Positions 21,021-32,199 of a DNA stretch of 64,000 nt are shown one piece after another (the stretch's first letter is position 1; each line of letters begins with the position of its first letter). The translations under genes and the position numbers were made by a program. The notes beneath the pieces are model-generated. The model had not been told where the DNA came from. It made no database searches and was given only the letters and a program-made list of their open reading frames with translations. Source of the stretch: Trachythela sp. YZ-2020. Lineage: Eukaryota > Cnidaria > Anthozoa > Malacalcyonacea > Clavulariidae. Location: NCBI GenBank assembly GCA_016169945.1, contig JADLSH010000195.1:186001-250000 (forward strand), read 5' to 3'.

Positions 21021-24000
21021 ATGGCGGAATCGTCAGAATTTGTAAACATGGAGGGATATGCCGAATATCTACAAATCAATGTAAGTATGTCCATACAATA
21101 TGGATAAAACGTGAAATGCCAAAAATTGAGGGCAACTATTTAGTATTAAACACCCAAACAGCACGATCTGTTTATATACTTGACATAGTTGTCATAGTAC
21201 ATTAGCAATGTTTACAGTACGCCCGGCGTGTGCAATCGATGAAATCGATAATCGATAAAATCGATATCAATTAATATCAATCGATATCAATTAATCGATT
21301 GATATTGAAAATCGATGAACAATCGATGGTGAAGGTTTTTGTGACCTTATTGATATCGATTATCGATAGCAATCAATAGACTAATGGCGTTCGATTGGTA
21401 TTGATTATCAATAACAATCGATGAACTAACAGTGTTCGATTGGTATCGATTGGTATTCTCGACCATGCCAAAAAATTGCGGTCAACATACAAGAGTTATC
21501 TCGATCTTCCGTTCCGGCTTGCTGAATTCGAAAGGCCACTACAATCTTGAAGACTTTGTGCCAAAACACTCTCATAAAATTCAATATTTAATGTTAATTT
21601 AGTGGGAAATGAATTGGCAATCAAACCGCTTCTAATCACAAGAAATTCGGCCGCTCAATTCATTGTACGATCAAGACTTAATTGAACCGTGTAGAGAACA
21701 AAGGAATCAAAATACAAATGTTTACTATTATAGTATTTGTGCGCTACCCCTAATGCCGCGGGTGATCAGCTAGAAGAGATCTAACACTGTGAGCAAAGGC
21801 CGAAGGTTTGTCTGTTTAACACCGTTACACAAACACGGTTAGACCACATCAATATTCAAACATCGTTTCGGCTGCCAGACAACCTTCTGTATACCACCTC
21901 ATTCAACTTTCTGTTAAATCTATTTCTGTTAATATTTTTTCGCATGAATTAATACAGCTAGCCTGTATACAATCGTTGGACAACATCAATGTCCAGAAGA
22001 AAATATTCCCAGTAAAAAGTTATTTTATTTTCATAATATTTCCACAATGTTAAGCCGAAGAATGCATGCTCGCTTGAATATGAAAGCGATTTTAAGTTTA
22101 ATAAGCCAAAGTGGATGTAAAACGATATCCATACTTATATTATGTAAGTGCTATACACATTCTCGCTATTAATTAGGTAAGGTGTGAGATTTACACGATT
22201 TTCACCAACTTTAACTGCAAAGGTACATTCATGATATCCTTTCACAACAACGTTGCGAATAACTAATTGTACGTCTTGACTTTCTGACATGGTTGTTGTA
22301 TGTACGCTATCTAAGTTGTGTATCTCCCTTAAAAGTTTAAGATTGCAAACTGTGTGATGTGACCGCGATAAATATAACAGGATATTAGCTGTCACCACTA
22401 TTGTCTCGTCGTCTTTGGCCATACTCACTTTCCGGTGAATCTTATATATAAACCTTTATCTTTTTGTTGTCAGTTCTTCTCTAAATTCTTAAGTTCTCTA
22501 AGTCGTTTGTTAATTTGATGTTGGTTTTTCCTTTTTCAATTGACATAAAAGATACAAACGGAACATTTTAATAGTGATGTCAATCTCACCCACGCAAACA
22601 GTGTGCACTAAATTTGCCTTATTAGCCACAGCCGCACAGGCAGATTTGTCATTTAGGCCCAATGAATAAGAGCCCATGCAGCAAATTACTTTTAAGCCAC
22701 AGTGCCACACATAATATATAAGAAAATTTTATTAGCTAACGTTTCGTTGTTTACAGTACAACATTTTCAGAGCATTTAAACAAATTTACATGGTATGTTA
22801 TAAGTTATATATATTTACAAAAGACACAAATCAGCTAGACCGGGAATTTAAAAAATCGATGAAATCGATACCAATCGATGAATATCGATTAACAAACGGA
22901 CTGAATTTTGTGACTATCGATTGGTCATCGATTGGCAAATACCAATCGATATCAATTAATTAATTGGTATTGATTGATATCGATTGATCGATTGGCTTTC
23001 CGATCATCGATTTTCATCGATTGCACACGCCGGGCAGTACGTTATGTGTTTGTACAATTTTGCATTGTCACTGTATATATTATACATACTTTATAGATTA
23101 CTTTTGTTTCAAAGTGTTTTATTTCATGAGATGTTGAAGACCTGAAGAGCAAATATTATAGTATAGGTTGGCTTTATACCTCAAATACAAAATCTAAAAG
23201 GCTTAGTTAGGGTGCACCCATCAGGACAATCTGGACAACTCACAAAACATATCATGCTTTGGGTGGAGAGGAGGGGAGTGCTTAAACAAGAGTCACATAT
23301 TGTCACACAAGCAGGAGGAAGTATCACATGCTGTGTATTAAATGTGACAGACGCACTGAAATAGAGCAAGACAACGTTTATGCAAATCCATATTCTATTT
23401 GAAAACTATATATTATGTAAGATTAATAATAATTTTATTAGTCTTATTGAACGAGATGCCAAGAAAAATCTTGATATTTACCCATACACCATATACTGGC
23501 ATCACTCCCATCTTATATACCGAACTTGCGGTTAATAGCTCAGCAACTGGACTCCGTAGCTCAGTTGGTTAGAGCGCTGCACCAGAATCGCGGGGCCGCA
23601 GGTTCAATTCCTGCCGAAGGGCCTAAGCTACATTTTTCGCAACTGCTCCTGGCTAGGTCTAAAAATGTATATAAAGTTCTGTTCGAGTATTCCTTCCACT
23701 AACACCTACTATGTACCTTGATATTTCTCGAGAACACTAAAGTCAACAAACACTTGAATGAGAAACTTGTAAATCTAGGTATAGGAATGTACTGTGACAG
23801 AAGTAAAAAGAAATAAAGGACTAAAGGTTGTTCCAGCACATACTCTCAAATTACTAATTATTTTTATATTTGTGAGGGTGGGGAGGTAGGCTGAGAGTCA
23901 CATAATTTTTGAGTGAGTGTAATGATAGCTGTCACAAGGGGAGTAGGGGTGGCAAAAATCACCAAAAAGCATCACATATTCTCTGGAAGGCCCCCTTTTC

Positions 24001-24279
24001 ATAAAAAGATATGGCTATGCATTCATGTGAGGCTAAAAGTTAATTATTGTAATAACAATACCCCAAGTGTATTTGTTCTGATGAATTTGTTATTTAAAAT
24101 CGGAAATATTCTTATAATTATTTAATTATTTGATGCAGGTTGCTGGTAAAGTGTACAATGCCATTTTTCGGATAGTACTGTTGAAGCTAAAGAGAAAACC
24201 ATCACCAAGTTGCATACATATTGGCCCTGATGTTGATGAAAAAAATGATTCTGATTCAACAGATACCTGTTACAGCTGA
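21021..24279 (+). CDS. Gene M, small two-exon gene
   Basis: Exon 1 (21021-21080) encodes MAESSEFVNM...EYLQIN and ends exactly at a GTAAGT donor, phase 0. Exon 2 (24139-24279) follows a gatgcag acceptor and encodes VAGKVYNAIFRIVLLKLKRK, then PSPSCIHIGPDVDEKND and ends in TCYS and a stop. The join keeps frame and gives 66 residues: an acidic start, a basic LKLKRK patch and an acidic end. The 3.06 kb intron holds the 1.8 kb ATCGAT element and a SINE. I do not know the family. It could be an accessory protein of the surrounding candidate transposon or the start of a longer gene whose other exons I missed. Confidence 0.5.
21222..23034. mobile_element. 1.8 kb DNA transposon with ATCGAT-rich subterminal arrays
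   Basis: Perfect inverted ends CCCGGCGTGTGCAATCGATG / CATCGATTGCACACGCCGGG and a perfect 7-bp target duplication CAGTACG (21215-21221 and 23035-23041). About 200 bp inside each end is a dense array of ATCGAT and its variants (ATTGAT, ATCAAT), likely transposase-binding sites. A minus-strand frame at 22135-22428 starts MSMAKDDETIVVTANILLYL but has no domain I know. The element is probably non-autonomous. It lies in the intron of gene M. Confidence 0.85.
23548..23690 (+). mobile_element. tRNA-derived SINE, single copy
   Basis: cgtagctcagttggttagag (A box) and gcaggttcaattcctgcc (B box) are followed by the SINE body (cctaagctacatttttcgca) and ggctaggtctaaaaatgtat. Same family as the copies at 20.1 and 46 kb but more diverged. 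It lacks a CCA-compatible acceptor and is embedded in repeat body sequence, so it is not a tRNA gene. Confidence 0.82.
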
Positions 24280-25600
24280 AGAATTTGGCTGAGTTTATAA
24301 TGAATGGAAGACAGGAGATAATAAATACGAGGTTGACAACCTGTCATGGAGAAAGTGTTTGGACATGTTACATGTACAAGTTTAACCAGTGCATGTGTTA
24401 AATGTTAATCCCTAATTTTACCCTATTATTGTTCATTTAATTGTGCCAAATTTGGTGCTTCAATTCATTTACTAATACAAATTAAATGCTGCCTCTTGTG
24501 AATGTTCTAGCAAGTAGCATTTATGTATAAATTAAAGAATACCGATCGGAATTCAAACAAGCTGTTATAGATGGTGACTGCTGTACTTGTTTCAAATCAC
24601 AAATGTGAGACTACACTGATTGTTGTTCTTGATTTCCTGCAAGAACTGCTTATGCAATAACTAGAAATACATGCTTGCAGTAACCCCTCGCCCCAGCTGA
24701 ACATTGCCAGACATTACATTCCAAAACATTACTATTGCTAATCTTTTTTATCAAAAAATCTGCCATGCAAAGGTTGTAGGCGAGTCGGATATCTGCGTTC
24801 AAAAAACAAATTTTTGGCTTAGAAAACAGAATTGGATCCTTGGCTCACACCCCTCTTCACGACGCAATAAAAGGCTATCGCCAAATGAAATGTTTTACTT
24901 GACGTAATCACTGTGGCTTCCTTCATTTTAAATGTACCATTACAATTTTGATCATTACTCTAATAGTTTGGAAAGAAGAGTGGAAGGAAACAATAATATT
25001 TTGGGAAATATATTTTGAAAGAATAAAAAATGGAAATTTTGTTTCAAGAAGAGGAAGCACAGTAGCCATGGCAACACGATAAAATAAACTTTTCTGGAGT
25101 ACAAAACAGCTAAACAGGTTACAAAAACTACAAAAATAATTAAAATATTAGTTGCTTTAGCCACACAAATCTGAGATATAAGGTGTAGGTATGTTCTTAT
25201 GCATTCTATAAGCTTCAAATTAATGTTTAAATGCAACCTTCCGTTTACTAAAACGTTGCCAAAAGTTTATAAAACTAAACTGCCTTTTACTTATAAATTA
25301 GTTTTTGAAATGAAATCAGTTGAAAATATACAAATTCTCTCGTGTGAAACGATTTTGCTTTCCTTTTAAGTTAGAACTTTTTGATAGCATAAAATATAGG
25401 ATATTTTAATTGGAAAGAAATGAAAATCTATGTAAATAAAACAACATTCTTTATACGGCTATATTAAAATACATCAACAATTTAATATAAGAAACTTGCC
25501 ATATTTTTTCGACCATCTATCTCTATTTATCCTTTTTTATAAAGTATAAACGATAAATTTGTTCCGCAGCTTTTCCTGAAGTCCCAAAAAGGATCTTATA
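24280..25600. other. No gene recognised
   Basis: AT-rich sequence downstream of gene M. Frames at 24704-24907 (plus) and 24955-25236 (minus) lack motifs and splice support. Confidence 0.4.
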
Positions 25601-26065
25601 ATTCAGACTTACTGATATGACTTACTCATGTTTTTTTAATTCGCTCATTCCACTCCTAACAAAGATTTATAGTGAGATGACCACCCGTCACACCCATGCG
25701 CCCGCAAAACTTGATGAACTTTGGATTTCCCATTGCTTTCCTTTTTCCCCGGGTGTAAATATCCGAGCGGAATTATTACCCTCGCACGGCGCTTCGCGCC
25801 GGCTCGGGGATTATGTATTCAATTTGTACATCTGTGGGCTGTGGCTTGCTTAAGCTCTCTATAATATTTTATGTATAGACACTTTCACCAAGTTTTTCCA
25901 ATATGGCCTTGTTTAGTTCTATTTCCTTCACAATTGACCCTGTTTGTGCACCCATTCTGTCTTTGGAAAATTTCTTTCATGGGTGAAGCACTTCCTAAAA
26001 TCTAAATATCAAACAAAATGGAAATTATTGTTTTGCAAGTACTCAACAATACGTTGCATAACATA

Positions 26066-26460
26066 AGCCTCTTACAGACGAGCAAGTTTTCTATGACAAG
26101 TTTTTATATGACAAGTTTTATTTGCCAATTGCACGTGTGTACGTACAACAAATTTTCTCTGACAAGTTCGTGGTTTTCTGACCGCCATGATAGCTAACAC
26201 AACAATAGATTGCTGACCAACCGCTCCCGAGTGCTCAAATTACTTTGACAAGTTTTCCTTGTTGACCGATACAGACGAGCAAAATTTGTACTTTGGCAAT
26301 TTTTTCTATGACAAGTACACTTGTTGAAAAGCTAGCATGTTAGCTTTTGAACAAGTGTACTTGTCATAGAAAAAATTGCCAAAGTTGCGTATACAGATGA
26401 GCAAATAAAACTTGTCATATAAAAACTTGTCATGGAAAACTTGCTCGTCTGTAAGAGGCT
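26066..26460. mobile_element. 395-bp MITE with nested palindromes
   Basis: Terminal inverted repeats of about 60 bp (AGCCTCTTACAGACGAGCAA .. its complement). Inside the right half is a second palindrome (gacaagtacacttgtt..aacaagtgtacttgtc) around a gctagcatgttagc centre. The motif TGACAAGT or its complement recurs more than ten times. Target duplication is unclear (ata on both sides is possible). No coding capacity. Confidence 0.82.
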
Positions 26461-26818
26461 ATACTCCATTTTTATCAGGATCACACTCACAGCTGGAGCC
26501 CTCGCCTTCAGTCCTTCACGGGATTTCTGGTTTTCAAACTAAATTTCGCCTTACTTAAATAGTCTTTCGGATGCTTGAGCTGTGTCTACCACTCTTTCTA
26601 TTCAATATTAACCACAAAATGTAGAAAATTTTTCAAACTTGTCGCAATAAGTTATGAAATTTGATACAAATCTTTCTCAAACTCATTAATAATTCATGAG
26701 CAAAACACAAAGGAAATCACCACCGTATCGTTGTCTTGATACCACGGTAATAAACACCCATAAATTAACTCGACTTTCGCGTTGAATTTCTCTTTAAATA
26801 CTGGTTTGTTTGAGAAGC

Positions 26819-26925
26819 TATATCATACACTCGAAGTCATTTATTATAGTGATTTAAAAATGTTTTTCAACACACTTTTCGGTGTTTCAAATCACTATAA
26901 TAAACTCCTTCTCGTGTATGATATA
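26819..26925. repeat. Palindromic MITE
   Basis: tatatcatacac..atttattatagtgattt and its reverse complement flank a short centre (aaaatgtttttcaacacact). Arms are about 42 bp. Confidence 0.8.
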
Positions 26926-27298
26926 TTACATCAACATTTTAATTCTCGCTCATTGGAGTTTCCGCCATTTAGTCAGCATGAAGCCACTGATCTCAATACA
27001 ACGAGTGGGGACAAATTGTCCCCACTTTTGCAAACTTTGAACATTTTGTTCTAGGCCTCTAAACAGCAGCCCGCATATTAATGAGAACGCTTAGGGGCCT
27101 AGGAACTAGGCTGCGATCTCTTACTGAGCTTGCTGAGTTGGCAATTTTAAATAGTTTTATCTTTTCGAAAAAGGGAATAAACGTATATTATTCTATTATC
27201 AGATTGGTACCAATGATGAGTTGATGATCCCCCCTTTGATATAGGAAGTACATTTCCCCCTAGGAAATACCAATGAACTTCTGTAGGAAATTTTGCTA

Positions 27299-27345
27299 GT
27301 CCTATAGGAATTCTTATAGGAATTTGAATTCCTATAGGAAATTCT
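27299..27345. repeat. TTCCTATAGGAA palindromic repeat, left block
   Basis: Repeated self-complementary units of ttcctataggaa. The matching block is at 27751-27815 on the far side of a MITE, which appears to have landed within one array. Confidence 0.75.
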
Positions 27346-27369
27346 ATGTTATTTCAATCGTTAATATAC

Positions 27370-27746
27370 TACAATCTCCCAACAAAAAGTAAACCATTTG
27401 AAATTGAAATTAGAATTGCTGTCAAACAACCTATTGTATTCAATTCACTCATGGGTATAATTAAGAAAAACTTGAACTGTGTGTTAAGAAAGGATTCAGA
27501 CGCTAATTGTTGTCTTAGTTTGAGGCCTGTTTTACATGTCGAATTTAACTCGTCAAGTTTAATATGAAATATCTTTGTGGACGGCAATTCGACATGTAAA
27601 ACAGGCCTCAAATTAAGACAAAAAGCGTCTGAATCCTTTCAAGTTTTTCTTAATTATACCCATGTGTGAATTGAATACAATAGGTTGTTTGACAGCAATG
27701 CTAATTTCCATTTCAAAGGGTTTACTTTTTTGGGGGACACCCTGTA
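27370..27746. mobile_element. Palindromic Tc1/mariner-like MITE
   Basis: Almost entirely two inverted arms of about 165 bp (27385-27545 and 27580-27735) around a short centre. The right end reads gggggacaccctgta, a TACAGGGTGTCCC-type terminus that I associate with mariner-like MITEs. The left end is mutated (tacaatctccc). No coding capacity. Confidence 0.72.
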
Positions 27747-27750
27747 TTAT

Positions 27751-27815
27751 ATTCCTATAGGAATTCCTATAGAAATCCCATTTCCAATAGAAATTCCTAT
27801 AGGATCCTATAGGAT
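27751..27815. repeat. TTCCTATAGGAA palindromic repeat, right block
   Basis: Continuation of the block at 27299-27345, with units such as attcctataggaattcctat and atcctataggat. Borders the 3' edge of gene K. Confidence 0.72.
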
Positions 27816-27827
27816 TTTTTCGTAAGG

Positions 27828-30323
27828 GCTGAATGGACAACCCATGCTCTATTGTAGTGTGATCCAGCGAGAACACCTTTCAAACTGCCCTATGAGCACA
27901 CACCTGCCTGAAATACGACATCTTCGAAGCCAGACGCTTCAACAAGCCTACCAATGACACCGAAATTTTCTTTAAATAAAATGAAAATCCCCCAAATGGA
28001 TGACAACATTGTGACATTTCAACAGAAAATTCCAGATAAACTGATAGGCATTGATTGCAGCATCGAGCTCTAAACAGACGTTGACGTAAGGCATATTTAC
28101 TTCATTTGCTAGCTCCTGCATGTACTGGTTGATGGTACTAAATTCTGTGACTAAATTCTGTGACGTTGATTGGTGGCAAGTATGTTGTCAAAGTCTTATT
28201 AATTGTATTGTTTTCTCCAGACATCCGGTTTTGCATCTCCCAAGCAAAGTAAGATGCTATGTTTTGATCGCCAAAATTAATCATCCGAAGAATCATCCAT
28301 GTCAGGAAACGTTCCGCAGACAGCCTCTTTCTTCTGATTATTTCATCAGTTGAATAAGTAACAATACTGGGAGGCTCTTTCTTTGGGTTAACTTGAATTT
28401 CTTCACATTTCATACTAATTTGTTCAATCGAGCGTTTTCCTGTTCTTTCGAACTGAACCTTTGATGTGCTTCTTTGCACCGTGAACTGTGACTCTTCTTG
28501 GAATGCAATCATGTGTGTAGAATTTATTGCGCCATGACCAGTTTGTGTTTCCAGATTCATATCAAAATTGTCTGCCCAAAAAACGTCAACACCGCTTGTT
28601 CTTCGGTTTCTGGTTATAAAGGCAACGTACCATGTGTTTCAGAGACCTTTTGATTGGCTTGTGCATGAGCCGTTTCAAACTCACAAACTATATTGTAGTC
28701 GATTGAATGTCCTAACCGATTGAGTAGTTGAATCGGTTTATTTTGCCCTGTAATGTTGTGTAAACCAAGACCTATTAAAAAATGTTTCGCAGTCATAACT
28801 TTTCCTCTTGTAACCCCATAAACGAGATCAGCGACGTTGAGCGGTCGAAGATGGAGAATGTCTGTCAGTCAGGAGACGCATTAAGAATGATCTAACTGAC
28901 GAAGGAACCTGGCGAGTTTCAGAAGCAAGTTCTTCGATATATGGTGGCCAGTGTAATTCAGGAGAGTCTCGCGCGTATTCTCGTATGTCTTCTCGAAGAT
29001 ATTCAGCAGCTTGTTTGATCATTTCCTCTCGATTTTTCAATAATGTATTCTCATTTATCTCTTCACGGCTGATAACAATTTGAGGTGTTTTAGCGTCAAT
29101 CGTTAGAAATAATAATTGGTCTGGAAATTTCGTAAGAATCCTCTCTTTCAATTATCTATATCTGGTATCTTGAGGATGGAGACTATACTGTATATATCAT
29201 GTAGTACTGCGATGGAGATGGCCTGATTTAAGGATAAAACTTTTTGTTATATGTAATCTGCTACAGCGTCAAAATTCCCTTTCGCATCATTGTCTTGGAC
29301 CTGTTTATTCGTAGTTGCTACTTTTCTTGTAAATTCTCTGTAACAGAAGTTATGATATTTGAACTCTTTTGCTATCAAATCAATATCTCTGATTTCATAA
29401 AAGAGGTTGTTGTCTTTTGCTTCTGCCGATTCCTTGATTTGCGCAGCAGCCATGTTGGTTGCTATTGTGATAGGGAAATGGAACTCTCCATTTCTTTTTA
29501 CCCTGTATTTTTTGCAGAAATTGCATTCCTTTGGATAAACGTTATGATAGCCATCGGAGCTAGATTCACCACGCTTTGAGTGCGTTAAAAAATTTATATT
29601 TGGTTGTGAATCGGTAGAGCTTTCCGAATGCTTCCTTTTTTCTTGAGAAAGAATCAGAACAAAATTTTTATAGCATGGCTCAAGATGAACACCGTGTGAC
29701 GACGGATTGAACTGATTCAGCTCTGGGACAGATTCGCACTGTTTTTTGTGATGGTTAGAGCCACCCTTTGATTCTCGGAGAGTTTTCGCTTGCTGAATTC
29801 GTTCCAGGTTAACTTCTGACAACTGCTTTATGTTACTGTATATTCCGTCTTTGATGTCGTAATGAACGACACACCTTAAATTCACCAACTCTGCAAAAAT
29901 TAATTAAAATTGTCCCAAACAAATATTTTTTTTGTAGAAAAGCTGACTTTACATCTCAATAGAGTAATTGTATATCTTTGTGTCACTTATGAATTTTTTC
30001 AATTTCAAATTAGCTTGTTGTTTTAAGAATATTACAAACTTGGCATGCCTAAATTTAGAATTCGAACAAATGTTTATATTAATTTTCATATGAAACCGCA
30101 ACGTAACAATCAAGCTCAGTCAACACTTCAAACTGCATTTGAAGACTAATAGATAAAACGTTGCATATACAAATATAATATTGAATTAAAGTGCATTGAT
30201 TAATAATATCAAGTATATTTATAATTTTGTAAACAAAACATTGTCAATGCCTATGGCACATGCTAGTCCCACACCTAAAATGTAAATATCAAAACAGTTA
30301 AACTTACCAAGTCGCTCTGACAT
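27828..30323 (-). pseudogene. Gene K, 5' half of a large uncharacterised cnidarian-type gene
   Basis: Exon 1 (30308-30323) encodes MSERL and ends at CTTG|GTAAGT. Exon 2 starts at 29890 after a tttttgcag acceptor and the join gives MSERLELVNLRCVVHYD. The next 210 codons are open and include a possible zinc-binding CNFCKKYRVKRNGEFHFP, then FKYHNFCYREFTRKV. Beyond 29247 the coding continues with stops and shifts: AISIAVLHDIY, LKERILTKFPDQLLFLTID, ADLVYGVTRGKVMTAKHF, LLNRLGHSIDYNIVCEFETA, TEFSTINQYMQELAN, ASGFEDVVFQAG and GVLAGSHYNRAWVVHSAL, ending at 27828. From memory this order of blocks is a large multi-copy family of cnidarian and other invertebrate proteins of unknown function. The C-terminal third is missing here. 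It may be the transposase-like gene of the 12.7 kb candidate. Family recall is unverified. Confidence 0.68.
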
Positions 30324-30343
30324 AGTGTTTAAATAAAATAGAA

Positions 30344-30810
30344 ATGGTAGAATCAAAATCAAGGATAAAAGATCGCACACTACACGCCTTTCATCTAGAA
30401 TTTGGCAAAACATTTCAAGTTATAGTCTTTACATTCCAGCAGGCAACATGTGCAATGAAATGCAATGTACGAACGTGCAAAAGAGGAAGTCAGGATTCCG
30501 GATGTTTCCGGGTAATTTATTTGTATTATACAATTCAGCATTTAAAAAATAATATTGAAATAGTCCAACAGGGAAAATGAGTTAACCAGGTTTTTTTCCG
30601 GGCAAGGATTAAAATCAAGTTAATCCGCGACCTCTCCCCCTCCCCCTCCCACCCTGGTCAAATAGCCCCTAAACGTTTTCATTCCTCGTTTAACCACAAA
30701 TGCATAGCTTTCTATAATAATGATATATATTCTATATTTTTCATGGGCTGTGGTAATAACATATCACAAGCTTCAGTTCATTATTTCTGCATGTTACTTA
30801 TGCAGAAAGC
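30344..30810. other. Upstream region of gene K, no gene
   Basis: Between gene K's start codon and the right inverted repeat. A polypyrimidine run (ctctccccctccccctccc at about 30632) is visible. No TATA-type promoter can be singled out in this AT-rich DNA. Confidence 0.35.
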
Positions 30811-30816
30811 CCAACA

Positions 30817-30952
30817 CCCCCTACGGCTCAACGCACCCGACTCCCCCTGTTTACCTTCACTTTTCCAAACACCCAGATCTATAGCTACTTGAAAATACCC
30901 ACCCCGATTTCTCCGGCTTCAGGTGGTAGTAGGGTCCACCACAGCCCGGTCT
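30817..30952 (-). repeat. Right inverted repeat of the 12.7 kb candidate
   Basis: Reverse complement of 18226-18360 with about 14 mismatches. Ends GGTCCACCACAGCCCGGTCT. Inner similarity stops at the cccctacggctcaacgc block. Confidence 0.8.
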
Positions 30953-30954
30953 AT

Positions 30955-31975
30955 ATGTATATATGTTGACATCATTGCTTTTAACATAAATATCTACAGT
31001 TCTTCTGTACCAACAAGTGCAGAATCAGTGTTTATGGAGACATGTTTAATTGTTTATATCATAAATATTTATACAAATCGCATTATAAGCAGTTGAGACT
31101 TTATGAGACTTGCGTGTAGCCGATTTCCGGCCCCCCCCCTCGCTATTGTCTGCCACTGTGCTTATCGTACATATCTCCTTGAAGTAGTGGACAGCTACCT
31201 TCAAACTGATTGTACATGGTTGCTGCAGGCATACACCAGCATATGAAAATTATGTTTTAGTCTACAGTAATACGTTACTGCCATACACACACAATGTCAG
31301 AGGTGGTGTAGTCTACTCCATGTAACCAAACAGACAGGGCATATTTTTAGTAGAAACACTGCATAATAAATCCATTTAATTGAGAAGACTTTCCATCGTC
31401 AATTACAATCATAAGTGGATGAAATGGATCTTTAATAAAAAGAACATAATCATAAAAATGTTTGTATCAACCACAGATCCGCAGCAAACATTCCAGAGGA
31501 TATTATGGATATATTATAAACACTATGTCTGGTTTTAACTGCTAGTTGAGAAACGATGTATTACAATCTATACATGTTTTGAATTAAATAAAAATATAGT
31601 ACAAGTCTTCCTCTAAACATCCCTCGGCTCTTCGAAGTTCTTATTGTATATTTCAGGTAGATTTATCCTACTCAACCCCCGAATCTTCGACTCTACCTAC
31701 ACTGGCACTACACGTTAGAGATATTATCCCTGAGTACCTGACAGTCTGACACTTTCCATTATTAATTTCTTGACCATTAAACCATAAATTATTCGTTGTT
31801 TAACTATGCATCGTATCTATTTTCTCCAGAACTTTTAGTACAAAAATATATAAAATTTTCGATGATTTGAGTGTAAAAGTATCATATTTTCGACGACAAA
31901 TTTTAAAATGTTGTTTATAATTGCTACAATTGACGCCCGAGCATGCGTATAACCCACGTATGAAATCATACGTGT
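30955..31975. other. No gene recognised
   Basis: AT-rich DNA right of the candidate element. I see no repeat with a partner elsewhere in the window and no supported frame. Confidence 0.4.
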
Positions 31976-31977
31976 TT

Positions 31978-32190
31978 TCATTCCGTTTCCCCAAAGTCAT
32001 TACCACTACCTGACCTGCGAACGGGCATTCTCTGAGTACGAGATTGCATTTTTGTCGAATGAGCCTTGGTACGGATACAGCGATAATTCCCCAAAGTCAT
32101 TACCACTACCTGACCTGCGAACGGGCATTCTCTGAGTACGAGATTGCATTTTTGTCGAATGAGCCTTGGTACGGATACAGCGATATCTCG
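31978..32190 (-). repeat. Exact 100-bp tandem duplication
   Basis: Units 31987-32086 and 32087-32186 are identical apart from the last base or two (each begins ttccccaaagtcattacc and ends tacggatacagcgata). The unit contains the same dispersed repeat as 17830-17905 in inverse orientation. Confidence 0.9.
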
Positions 32191-32199
32191 AATTACCAT

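Larger units (their letters stand above)
18226..30952. mobile_element. Candidate 12.7 kb DNA transposon bounded by 136-bp inverted repeats
   Basis: The left end 18226-18360 begins AGACCGGGCTGTTGTGGACC. The right end 30817-30952 is its reverse complement at about 90% identity over 135-136 bp, and similarity stops abruptly inside both ends. Gene K starts about 0.5 kb inside the right end and reads inward. Gene L ends, with its AATAAA signal, about 0.3 kb inside the left end. Gene M lies between them. This would suit a large multi-gene DNA transposon. Against it: no clean target duplication (aatatatt against atatgtat), and two separate insertions of a 136-bp repeat could also give this pattern. 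Confidence 0.45.

Noticed and set aside
22135..22428. 97-codon minus-strand frame as a real gene
   Set aside because: Lies in a short element with no homology I recognise. Kept only as a note in the element's entry.
23560..23640. A functional tRNA gene
   Set aside because: The A/B boxes belong to a SINE whose body continues downstream. The cloverleaf is degraded and the same body is seen at 20.1 and 46 kb.
17830..32190. A larger 14 kb element bounded by the dispersed repeat at 17.83 and 31.98 kb
   Set aside because: The distances to the 136-bp inverted repeats are unequal (about 0.3 and 1.0 kb) and the repeat is tandem on one side only, so independent copies are more likely.
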